The notes under the pieces: model-generated
Databases searched by the model: none
Told to the model about the DNA's origin: nothing
The model's input: only the letters and a program-made list of their open reading frames with translations
Made by a program: the position numbers and the translations under genes
Source of the DNA: CAJBVG01 sp044337515
Lineage (GTDB): Bacteria; Bacteroidota; Bacteroidia; Sphingobacteriales; Sphingobacteriaceae
Assembly: GCA_044337515.1 (NCBI GenBank)
Contig: JBIINK010000046.1
Location: 1-16,918 of the forward strand
Direction: 5' to 3'
DNA length: 16,918 nt
Shown: piece after piece, positions 8,477-14,803 of the stretch
Numbering within the stretch: the first letter of the stretch is position 1
Layout: each line of letters begins with the position of its first letter

Positions 8477-8698
8477 ATGATTCAATCTATCATGTCGTTT
8501 TTTGAGCAGTACTCTTTTGGGGTATGTACTTATTTGGCACAGAAATTCAAGTTGTCGCTTTCTAAAGTGAGAATGTTTTTTATCTATACTTCTTTCCTTT
8601 CAGTTGGGATGCCAATCGTATTTTACTTCCTAGCATTTTTTGTGTTAGACATCAGAAAATTCGTGAAGCAGAAGAGGAGTAATGTGTTTGAGAACTAG
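8477..8698 (+). CDS. PspC domain-containing small membrane protein
   Basis: This 73-residue protein shows the PspC pattern: FGVCTYLAQKF, then SKVRMFFIYTSFLSVGMPIVFYFLAFFVL, and a basic tail RKFVKQKRS. The N-terminal part may form a short amphipathic helix and the centre gives one or two membrane segments. PspC proteins in proteobacteria act with PspB and PspA in the envelope stress response; no psp partners are visible here, so a stress role is by analogy only. It starts one base after the DUF2851 stop. Its stop at 8696-8698 leads straight into the heptamer repeat at 8701. Confidence 0.85.
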   Translation: MIQSIMSFFEQYSFGVCTYLAQKFKLSLSKVRMFFIYTSFLSVGMPIVFYFLAFFVLDIRKFVKQKRSNVFEN

Positions 8699-8700
8699 TA

Positions 8701-8809
8701 CTGAGTAGTGGGTAATGGGTAGTGGGTATTGGGTAGTGGGTAATGAGTATTTAATTTATTTTCTCACTACTCACTACTCATTACCCACTACTCAATACCC
8801 ACTACCCAA
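8701..8809. repeat. Heptamer repeat family A, inverted into a long hairpin between convergent genes
   Basis: The left part (8701-8749) has G-rich units such as GTGGGTA and ATGGGTA with a 7-base period. The right part (8764-8809) has the complementary units. Segments 8717-8749 and 8775-8807 are reverse complements over 33 bases with one mismatch, with a 25-base AT-rich loop. It lies between the ends of the PspC-domain gene and recX and includes the recX stop codon. It may end transcription from both sides, but it lacks a T-tract of the usual kind. Confidence 0.9.
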
Positions 8810-9274
8810 TAGGTCCCAAATCAAATCCTGCTCAAACCCTCTACTATTAAGGTATTGCGCGATTTTGTGTTTCCGAATATAAGGGTCGGTGTCTTTAACT
8901 TTTGATGCTTTTTTTTCGAGTTCCTTTTTTAGAATATCGATGTATTCATCGCCATCAATTTCTTTCAATGCTTTTTTTATGCAGTAATCGGATACCTTCT
9001 TGAGTTTTAAATGTTGCTTGATTTTTATTCGTCCCCAATGTTTAATGCGGCATTTACCACGAGCATAGGTGATAGCAAAACGTTCTTCATTTAAAAAATT
9101 ATCGGTTATTAAGTCGGAGATTAATTCTTCAACTTCTTTTTGGTGCAAACCCAGGTCATACAACTTGTCGCGCACTTCTTGCTGACTACGTTCCTGATAG
9201 GCACAGTACTGCTCAATTTTTACTTTGGCAGATTTTTTATCGTAAATCTTTTTGGGTTTCTTCGATTCTTCCAT
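8792..9274 (-). CDS. recX: Regulatory protein RecX
   Basis: This 160-residue protein has the RecX three-helix repeats: ARVKIE-like opening KSAKVKIEQYCAYQERSQQEVRDKL, the LISDLITDNFLNEERFAITYARGK segment, WGRIKIKQHLKLKKVSDYCIKKALKEI, and a C-terminal repeat ending RGFEQDLIWDLL. RecX binds RecA filaments and modulates recombination; recA is not in the window. The ATG overlaps the stop of the upstream dehydrogenase gene by one base. The oddity is the 3' end: the last residues (LGSGY) and the TGA are written in the heptamer repeat 8792-8807, so the repeat has grown into, or replaced, the native C-terminus. Confidence 0.88.
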   Translation of the reverse strand: MEESKKPKKIYDKKSAKVKIEQYCAYQERSQQEVRDKLYDLGLHQKEVEELISDLITDNFLNEERFAITYARGKCRIKHWGRIKIKQHLKLKKVSDYCIKKALKEIDGDEYIDILKKELEKKASKVKDTDPYIRKHKIAQYLNSRGFEQDLIWDLLGSGY

Positions 9275-10116
9275 TAGGAATCAAAATTGGTTTTAGAACT
9301 GATGGCTTTCCAATCGTCAATGTCTTTCTGCACTTCAGCCATTTTCGTTTCAAATTTCTCAATAGAATGTGGACCCAAGGGCAAGTGCAATGGAGGGTTT
9401 TCAGAATTCACCACTTGGTAAATTACGTTAGCAGCTTTCACCGGATCTCCATCTTGTGTACCGCTATAGCTCTGTATGATATTCACTAACTTATGTGCAG
9501 TGTTTTCGTAGTAATCGATTTTCTTAGCTGGTGTTCTATGTGAGGTGCCTCCGAATTGAGTTCTAAAAGGCCCTGGTTCTACAACAGTTACTTTTATAGG
9601 GCTTTCTCCCAAATCTAAAGCTAAGGCTTGTGAGAAGCCTTCTAATGCATATTTACTTGCATTGTAAATTCCCATTCCCATGGTAGCATTGAATCCTGCA
9701 GCTGATGATATTTGTAAGATGTGTCCCGACTCTTGTTTACGCATAAAAGGCAATACTTTTTGAGTAAGGTTTAGAGGCGCAAAGAAATTCACTTCCATTT
9801 GTAAACGCACTTCTTGGAGGGAAGCTTCTTCTACTGCACCGAGTAATCCGTATCCGGCATTATTCACTAAGACATCGATGGTTAATTGCTGAGATGCAAT
9901 GTTTTCGAGCATTTGATCTACTTTCTCATATTCAGTTACATCAAGCACAAATGCTTGAGCATGTAAATTCCCAACTTCAAAAAGAAATTCATTGGCATGT
10001 GATTCCTTACGGAAGGTTGCGAAAACATAATCGCCTTGGGCAATAACTTTCTTTGCTAATGCTCTACCTAATCCACCTGAAACTCCGGTAATCAGCCAAT
10101 TCTTTTTATACATCAT
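9274..10116 (-). CDS. Short-chain dehydrogenase/reductase (SDR)
   Basis: This 280-residue classical SDR has the cofactor-binding TGVSGGLG (10-17), NNAG (85-88), a catalytic serine in ISSAAG (136-141) and the YxxxK pair Y151/K155. PGPFRTQFGG follows, as is usual after the active site. These enzymes are cytoplasmic NAD(P)-dependent oxidoreductases. The substrate cannot be told from sequence; FATFRKE after the second strand, with an R, would suit NADPH but is not proof. Two adjacent ATGs (10116, 10113) are possible starts. A good promoter lies immediately upstream. It is probably co-transcribed with recX, since the stop and the recX ATG share one base. Confidence 0.88.
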   Translation of the reverse strand: MMYKKNWLITGVSGGLGRALAKKVIAQGDYVFATFRKESHANEFLFEVGNLHAQAFVLDVTEYEKVDQMLENIASQQLTIDVLVNNAGYGLLGAVEEASLQEVRLQMEVNFFAPLNLTQKVLPFMRKQESGHILQISSAAGFNATMGMGIYNASKYALEGFSQALALDLGESPIKVTVVEPGPFRTQFGGTSHRTPAKKIDYYENTAHKLVNIIQSYSGTQDGDPVKAANVIYQVVNSENPPLHLPLGPHSIEKFETKMAEVQKDIDDWKAISSKTNFDS

Positions 10117-10120
10117 GACT

Positions 10121-10151
10121 CAAATTTACCTTATTTTACGAGTTCATTCAA
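10121..10151 (-). promoter_or_regulatory. Bacteroidota-type promoter for the SDR-recX pair
   Basis: On the minus strand TTG (10151-10149), 20 bases, then a perfect TAnnTTTG box, TAAATTTG (10128-10121). The box ends 4 bases before the ATG at 10116, so the start of transcription would fall on the start codon, as proposed for pyrF. The whole divergent gap with murF-alr is only 64 bp. Confidence 0.6.
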
Positions 10152-10180
10152 GTTAAACAATATTTTTTCGATATTTGGTT

Positions 10181-12622
10181 ATGCAACATCAATATACAGC
10201 AGCGCAATTAGAACACTTATGGGAATGTAAAGCGAGTATCATTAATCCTTCCTCGAGTATTCAATGGCTATTAATTGATAGTCGCAAAGTGATTAATGCC
10301 CAAGCATCCTTGTTCTTCGCTTTACAAGGTAAGCAAGATGCGCATCAATACATTGCTGAATTGTACAATCGTGGGGTTCGAAATTTCGTAATCACTCAAA
10401 CCGATTTTCCGATTGAGAAATTTGCAGAAGCTAATTTTTTCTTTGTAGCCGATGCACTAAGAACTATGCAATTACTAGTGTCTTACCATCGTGAGCATTT
10501 CGATTTTAAAGTAATTGGTATTACCGGAAGTAATGGAAAAACAGTAGTAAAAGATTGGTTGTATCAATTAATATCACCCGAAAAATCTATTGTTCGTAGT
10601 CCGAAAAGTTATAACTCACAAATTGGCGTACCACTTTCGGTATGGCAAATGAACCATACTTACCAACTCGGTATTTTTGAAGCCGGTATCTCTACCGCTA
10701 ATGAAATGGATGCTTTGGAAGAAATCATACATCCACAAATTGGAATCTTAACAAACATCCTTTCTGCTCATGATGATGGCTTTGGAAGTAAAGAAGAAAA
10801 ACTTCAAGAGAAGTTAAAATTATTCAAGCACGCTTCTAAAGTGGTATATGGGAAACAATATGTTCCCGATGGCTTAATCCCTGCAAACCGTTCATTTACT
10901 TGGGCGATACAAGCAAAGGCCGATTTAGAAATTAAATCCATCCATAAATTAGAAGTAGGTTCCGTAATAAAAGCAATCTATGCTAGTTTCGAGTTCGAAA
11001 TACATACACCGTTTAACGACGATGCTTCAATAGAGAATAGTATTATATGTGCAGCAAGTATGCTTTGCTTAGGGTATGAAGTAGCAATAGTTCAAGCCAG
11101 AATTCAGCAATTACAGTCTATACCGATGCGTTTGCAAATGAAGCAAGGTATTCAGCAATCGAGTATTATCAATGATAGTTACAGTGCAGACATAGCCTCA
11201 TTATTTATTGCTGTTGATTTCTTATTTCAACAAAAGCACGATCGTAAAACCATTATTATTTCCGACATGATTCATGCAGCGAATGAAAATGTTTATGAGT
11301 TGATGGCGGATTATTTCCAAGCACATAAAATAGATCGTGTAATTGGTATCGGTAAAGAAATTTCTGCACATGCAGAATTGTTTAGCATGGATACGCAATT
11401 CTTCAATACCACAGAAGAATTCCTGCAAGCCTTTAGTAGCTTCGATTTCAGCAGGGAAGGAATACTCATTAAAGGTGCACGTACTTTTGCTTTCGAAAAA
11501 ATTGCACAACGTTTAGAAGAGAAAGTTCACGATACCGTTTTAGAAGTAAACTTGAATGCTATCGTTCATAATTTAAATTTTTACCGCTCACAATTACACA
11601 TTGGTACCAAAATAATGGTGATGGTAAAAGCCTTTGCTTATGGCAGTGGTAGTTTTGAAGTAGCCAATGTTTTACAATACAACAAAGTAGATTACTTAGC
11701 AGTAGCTTATGCCGACGAAGGGGTAGCCTTACGCTCAGCAGGAATAAGCATTCCAATTATGGTGATGAGTCCGGAGAGCAATGCTTTTGCGAAAATGACT
11801 GCCAACAAACTGGAGCCAGAAATTTATAACGCAGGTATTCTCAATTCATTTATCAATCATCTGAGATTAGAAGGGATTAAAAATTACCCAATCCATCTAA
11901 AGTTAGATACCGGCATGCATCGCTTAGGATTTGAGATGAATGATATCGAAGAGATCACTTCATTTATTAAAGATGAAACGATAAAAGTAGTATCGGTATT
12001 CTCTCACCTTGCAGCTTCAGAAGCTGAAGAGCATGATGAGTTTACTCATTCGCAGTTGGATAAATTTGATCGCATGTATGCGAAGCTTCGTAATAATTTA
12101 CATTATGATGCCTTACGACACGTGGCTAATACCGCTGCCATATTACGTTTCCCAGAATCGCATTACGAAATGGTACGACTAGGAATTGGATTATATGGAG
12201 TAGAAAATGTAGGAAATTACGAACACGAATTGCAACGTGTAGTGGAATTGAAAACCACCGTTACGCAAATTCGTAAAGTAACAAAAGGCGAAAGTATAGG
12301 ATACAGTAGGAGAGGTTTGCTGAATTACGATGCTGAAATAGCCACCATCAAAATTGGTTATGCCGATGGGTATAACAGAGCATTTGGTAATGGAGTTGCG
12401 GAAGTTATTATAAACGGTAAAAGAGCTAAAGTTATTGGCAGTGTGTGTATGGACATGTGTATGGTAGATGTAACCGGACTGAATGTTCAAGAAGGAGATG
12501 AAGTGATTGTTTTTGGTGATGAGCCAACAATTAAAGAGCTTGCCGAGAAAATAAATACTATACCTTACGAAATATTAACAAGCATATCACAACGAGTACA
12601 GAGAGTATATTACTATGAATAA
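10181..12622 (+). CDS. murF-alr: Bifunctional UDP-MurNAc-tripeptide:D-Ala-D-Ala ligase / alanine racemase
   Basis: This 813-residue fusion joins two steps of cell-wall precursor synthesis. Residues ~1-450 are a MurF-type Mur ligase: DSRKV and LFFALQG early, the ATP-binding GITGSNGKT (113-121), FEAGIS, NDSYSAD (331-337) and KGARTFAFE. Residues ~453-813 are an alanine racemase: PLP lysine K483 in VKAFAYGSG (family consensus VKADAYG), the second catalytic tyrosine in IGYSRRG (Y708), then GYADGY and CMDMCMVDV. Alr makes D-alanine; MurF adds D-Ala-D-Ala to the UDP-MurNAc-tripeptide in the cytoplasm. The fusion is known from Bacteroidota. I took ATG 10181 over a TTG at 10175. Its stop overlaps the next gene by 8 bases. 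Confidence 0.95.
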   Translation: MQHQYTAAQLEHLWECKASIINPSSSIQWLLIDSRKVINAQASLFFALQGKQDAHQYIAELYNRGVRNFVITQTDFPIEKFAEANFFFVADALRTMQLLVSYHREHFDFKVIGITGSNGKTVVKDWLYQLISPEKSIVRSPKSYNSQIGVPLSVWQMNHTYQLGIFEAGISTANEMDALEEIIHPQIGILTNILSAHDDGFGSKEEKLQEKLKLFKHASKVVYGKQYVPDGLIPANRSFTWAIQAKADLEIKSIHKLEVGSVIKAIYASFEFEIHTPFNDDASIENSIICAASMLCLGYEVAIVQARIQQLQSIPMRLQMKQGIQQSSIINDSYSADIASLFIAVDFLFQQKHDRKTIIISDMIHAANENVYELMADYFQAHKIDRVIGIGKEISAHAELFSMDTQFFNTTEEFLQAFSSFDFSREGILIKGARTFAFEKIAQRLEEKVHDTVLEVNLNAIVHNLNFYRSQLHIGTKIMVMVKAFAYGSGSFEVANVLQYNKVDYLAVAYADEGVALRSAGISIPIMVMSPESNAFAKMTANKLEPEIYNAGILNSFINHLRLEGIKNYPIHLKLDTGMHRLGFEMNDIEEITSFIKDETIKVVSVFSHLAASEAEEHDEFTHSQLDKFDRMYAKLRNNLHYDALRHVANTAAILRFPESHYEMVRLGIGLYGVENVGNYEHELQRVVELKTTVTQIRKVTKGESIGYSRRGLLNYDAEIATIKIGYADGYNRAFGNGVAEVIINGKRAKVIGSVCMDMCMVDVTGLNVQEGDEVIVFGDEPTIKELAEKINTIPYEILTSISQRVQRVYYYE

Positions 12623-13163
12623 AGTCATTAAAATTTTTGTCAATTATTTCTTCAAGGGGGTACTGATTTTTGTGCCTTTAGCTTTTAGTGTTTATGTAAT
12701 CTACTCGGTAGTTTCAACCGTAGATAGCATCATCGACTTAGGTTTCCCAGGTTCAGGTTTCTTAGTAGCCATTGTTGGAATTGCATTCATCGGATTATTA
12801 GTTACCTCGTTTATTACGGAACCTATTTATAATTATTTCGATAAGCTTCTTAACCGAATGCCCATCTTTAAATTGATGTACTCATCGGTACGCGATTTAT
12901 TGGAAGCCTTTGTTGGTGAAGATAAAAAATTCAATGAACCAGTATTGGTAGAAATTTCGGAAGGCATAAAGCAAGTCGGATTCCTTACTCAAAATAATTT
13001 AAGCAGTATCGGACTAGATGAGGAAGTAGCTGTATATTTCCCGTTCTCATACAGCATCGCAGGTAAGGTCGTTATTGTAAACAAATCAAGAGTTTCACCC
13101 TTACGCATGAAAGCCGCCGATGCAATGAAGTTTGTGGTGTCGGGTGGAGTCTCCGAAATCTAA
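12615..13163 (+). CDS. DUF502 family membrane protein
   Basis: This 182-residue protein has two hydrophobic segments near residues 12-32 and 47-68, followed by the DUF502 core: ITEPIYNYFDKLLNRMPIFK, LMYSSVRDLLEAFVGEDKKF, then VGFLTQN and the VAVYFPFSYSIAGKVVIV segment near the C-terminus. The family is widespread in bacteria and is related to plant COV-like membrane proteins; its biochemical role is not known. The ATG lies inside the last codons of murF-alr (8-base overlap), so translation is probably coupled. No intrinsic terminator follows; the repeat array begins about 6 bases after the stop. Confidence 0.88.
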   Translation: MNKVIKIFVNYFFKGVLIFVPLAFSVYVIYSVVSTVDSIIDLGFPGSGFLVAIVGIAFIGLLVTSFITEPIYNYFDKLLNRMPIFKLMYSSVRDLLEAFVGEDKKFNEPVLVEISEGIKQVGFLTQNNLSSIGLDEEVAVYFPFSYSIAGKVVIVNKSRVSPLRMKAADAMKFVVSGGVSEI

Positions 13164-13168
13164 CCAAT

Positions 13169-13730
13169 GTGCAAATGAGAAGATGCGTAAATGCGTAGAT
13201 GTGGAAATGCGAAAATGCCTGCCTCGGCCTAAGACGAGGTGCAAATGCGTAAATGCGAAAATGCCTGCCTCGGCCTAAGACGAGGTGGAAATGCGAAAAT
13301 GCCTGCCTCGGCGTTAGACGAGGTGCAGATGCGTAGATGTGGAAATGCGAAAATGCCTGCCTCGGCCTAAGACGAGGTGCAAATGCGAAAATGCCTGCCT
13401 CGGCGTTAGACGAGGTGCAAATGCGTAAATGCGAAGATATGTAAATGCGAAGATGTGCAGATTCCTGCTTCAGCCTATGACGAGGTGCAAATGCGTAAAT
13501 GCGTAGATATGCAAATGCGAAAATGCCTGCCTCGGCGTTAGACGAGGTGCAAATGCGTAAATGCGAAGATATGTAAATGCGAAAATGCCTGCCTCGGCGT
13601 TAGACGAGGTGCAAATGCGTAAATGCCTGCCTCGGCCTAAGACGAGGTGGAAATGCGAAAATGCCTGCCTCGGCCTAAGACGAGGTGCAAATGCGAAAAT
13701 GCCTGCCTCGGCGTTAGACGAGGTGCAAAT
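13169..13730. repeat. Nested array: 11 hairpin cores separated by octamer-built spacers
   Basis: Eleven 22-bp cores start with CCTGCCTCGGC and end with GACGAGG, at 13218, 13264, 13302, 13356, 13394, 13464, 13526, 13588, 13626, 13664 and 13702. The sixth is degenerate. The steps between them are 46, 38, 54, 38, 70, 62, 62, 38, 38 and 38, always 38 plus a multiple of 8. The spacers are built from octamers like AAATGCGT, AAATGCGA and GATGTGGA. Each core can fold a CCTCG/CGAGG stem with an 8-base loop. A 38-bp unit is about 55% GC, well above the AT-rich flanks. No convincing gene is present. Confidence 0.95.
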
Positions 13731-13744
13731 TATAGAGATGTTAG

Positions 13745-13762
13745 TCCCGGTGGCTATCGGGA
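13745..13762. repeat. Near-palindrome of the CCCGATAGCTATCGGG type (copy 1)
   Basis: TCCCGGTGGCTATCGGGA differs from a perfect palindrome at two positions that still allow G-T pairs in RNA. It sits just after the 11-core array, and a second copy is at 13931. It may be a small mobile or terminator-like palindrome. Confidence 0.6.
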
Positions 13763-13768
13763 TGAGAC

Positions 13769-13901
13769 TTTGGACAAAGGACACTGGACAATAGACTTAA
13801 GAGTGTCCTATGTCCAGAGTCCGATGTCCAGTGTCTAGAGTCCAATGTCCTTTGTCCAATATCCAATATCTCAAATCCAGAGTCTCATGTCTAACATCTC
13901 A
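13769..13901. repeat. Heptamer repeat, family B grading into family C, with an internal orientation flip
   Basis: From 13769 to 13796 four units end in GGAC or AGAC (TTTGGAC, AAAGGAC, ACTGGAC, AATAGAC). After TTAAGAG the units flip to the complementary sense, and 14 heptamers in perfect register run from 13804 to 13901. They drift from TGTCCAG through TATCCAA and TATCTCA to TGTCTAA and CATCTCA. The two halves can pair. It lies between the 3' ends of the DUF502 gene and the nucleotidyltransferase gene. I see no gene here. Confidence 0.85.
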
Positions 13902-13930
13902 ATTCTGGTAACTAGAATTTAAGTTTCTAA
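13891..13930. repeat. 40-bp perfect direct repeat, left copy
   Basis: This stretch, starting CTAACATCTCAATTCTGG and ending AAGTTTCTAA, is identical to 14740-14779. The two copies lie on either side of the nucleotidyltransferase two-gene module, about 810 bp apart. Confidence 0.95.
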
Positions 13931-13948
13931 TCTCGATAGCTATCGGGA
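13931..13948. repeat. Near-palindrome of the CCCGATAGCTATCGGG type (copy 2)
   Basis: TCTCGATAGCTATCGGGA contains a perfect 12-bp palindrome CGATAGCTATCG (13934-13945), and only one base breaks the full 18-bp symmetry. It lies 22 bases past the nucleotidyltransferase stop codon and may help to end that transcript. Confidence 0.65.
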
Positions 13949-13969
13949 CTTTTATCTCAATCTTGGCAA

Positions 13970-14443
13970 CTATTTTTTCTTTGCTTGAATCTTTTGTAGT
14001 TGATCAATATCAATTGAATCTTTTGGTCTTCCCGTTGACATTTTGGTTAGAATAAGGTGATTGAAGTGAATAAAGGGTATGTTTAAACCATCGACATTTG
14101 CAATAATCTTTTGTTCCCAAGCTTCATCAAATTTTACCCCAGAAACAAATGTCATAAAATCTATTTTAAATGGTTCTTCACCATCTTTGAATAAAACAGG
14201 TTTTGAAAAATCTAATTCTTGAATACCTATTAAAATATCCTCTTCAATTAAAAGTTTTCTGAAGCATTTAATAATGTTTGTTTTGTTTTTTAAATTATCT
14301 GGCTTTATCCATAAATCAATATCACCAGTTGTTCTTCTATATCCATGAAAATTTACAGCATATCCACCCACTACTATGAATTGAACATCATTTTTTAATA
14401 GCGCATCCAATAAATCGAATGTATACTCATCAAATATATTCAT
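13970..14443 (-). CDS. Nucleotidyltransferase-fold protein (DUF6036-like)
   Basis: This 157-residue protein has the minimal nucleotidyltransferase motif: VGGYAV (25-30), then TTGDIDLW with the metal-binding pair D41 and D43, and a third carboxylate D95 in PFKIDFMTF. The late GRPKDSIDIDQLQKI segment is typical of this family. All catalytic carboxylates are present, so it is probably active. Related proteins include toxin components of AbiEii-type and similar toxin-antitoxin pairs, but the substrate here is unknown. It overlaps the small upstream gene by four bases (ATGA), so the two are translationally coupled. Its TAG lies at the edge of a family C repeat unit. The toxin idea is inference from pairing and context. 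Confidence 0.8.
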   Translation of the reverse strand: MNIFDEYTFDLLDALLKNDVQFIVVGGYAVNFHGYRRTTGDIDLWIKPDNLKNKTNIIKCFRKLLIEEDILIGIQELDFSKPVLFKDGEEPFKIDFMTFVSGVKFDEAWEQKIIANVDGLNIPFIHFNHLILTKMSTGRPKDSIDIDQLQKIQAKKK

Positions 14444-14661
14444 AGTATTTTTATAGAATGTTTTTTAGGTAAATTATTAGGGTCATAGCCTTTTAACCCA
14501 TATGCAATATTTATAAATTTTCTTAATTGCTGAAGTATTTCGATAGACGTCAATTTTGACATTTCAGATATTTCATATTCCTCTTGTTCCTCAAACGAAT
14601 GAAACACTCTTATTTTTCGTGGTTCGTAAGCTACTTCAGGTTCTTTTAGTTTCTTTTTCAT
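14440..14661 (-). CDS. Small conserved-type partner protein of the nucleotidyltransferase
   Basis: This 73-residue charged protein starts MKKKLKEPEVAYEPRKIRV and includes HSFEEQEEYEISEMSKLTS and a helical EILQQLRKFINIAYGL stretch. No named domain is recognised. Its TGA overlaps the nucleotidyltransferase ATG (ATGA), the usual layout of a coupled pair. By position it could be an antitoxin, a chaperone or a specificity subunit for the enzyme; none of these is shown by the sequence. Upstream it has only the AT-rich family C repeat and no clear promoter box. Confidence 0.65.
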   Translation of the reverse strand: MKKKLKEPEVAYEPRKIRVFHSFEEQEEYEISEMSKLTSIEILQQLRKFINIAYGLKGYDPNNLPKKHSIKIL

Positions 14662-14670
14662 ATTTAGAAG

Positions 14671-14803
14671 AATAGAGATATTAGAATAGAGATATTAGAT
14701 ATTAGAAAGTCAATTTTGTACTATTTATGTTTCTAATATCTAACATCTCAATTCTGGTAACTAGAATTTAAGTTTCTAACATCTAACATCTCAATTCTGA
14801 GAT
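14671..14803. repeat. Heptamer repeat family C, with inverted arms
   Basis: Units of the type TCTAACA, TCTAATA and TCTCAAT repeat with a 7-base period. Segments 14690-14708 and 14730-14748 are reverse complements over 19 bases with one mismatch, with a 21-base loop. The right-hand register TCTAACA, TCTAACA, TCTCAAT, TCTGAGA, TCTAGAA (14775-14809) runs into the LOG gene, and its last unit contains that gene's stop codon. Confidence 0.85.
14740..14779. repeat. 40-bp perfect direct repeat, right copy
   Basis: Identical to 13891-13930. Here it is part of the trailer that follows the LOG-family gene on the minus strand; the left copy holds the matching position in the trailer of the nucleotidyltransferase gene. 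Confidence 0.95.

Noticed and set aside
13169..13730. CRISPR array
   Set aside because: The 22-bp cores look like regular repeats, but the spacers are themselves built from AAATGCGN octamers and are nearly identical to each other, the step varies by 8, and no cas genes are in the window.
13470..13838. Small proteins encoded on either strand of the repeat array
   Set aside because: The frames are open only because the repeat lacks stops; the 38-bp and 8-bp periods are not multiples of three, the products are low complexity, and no family is recognisable.
13891..14779. Transposon with 40-bp target duplications
   Set aside because: No transposase or terminal inverted repeats are present, and 40 bp is too long for most target duplications; the shared sequence fits a repeated 3' trailer better.
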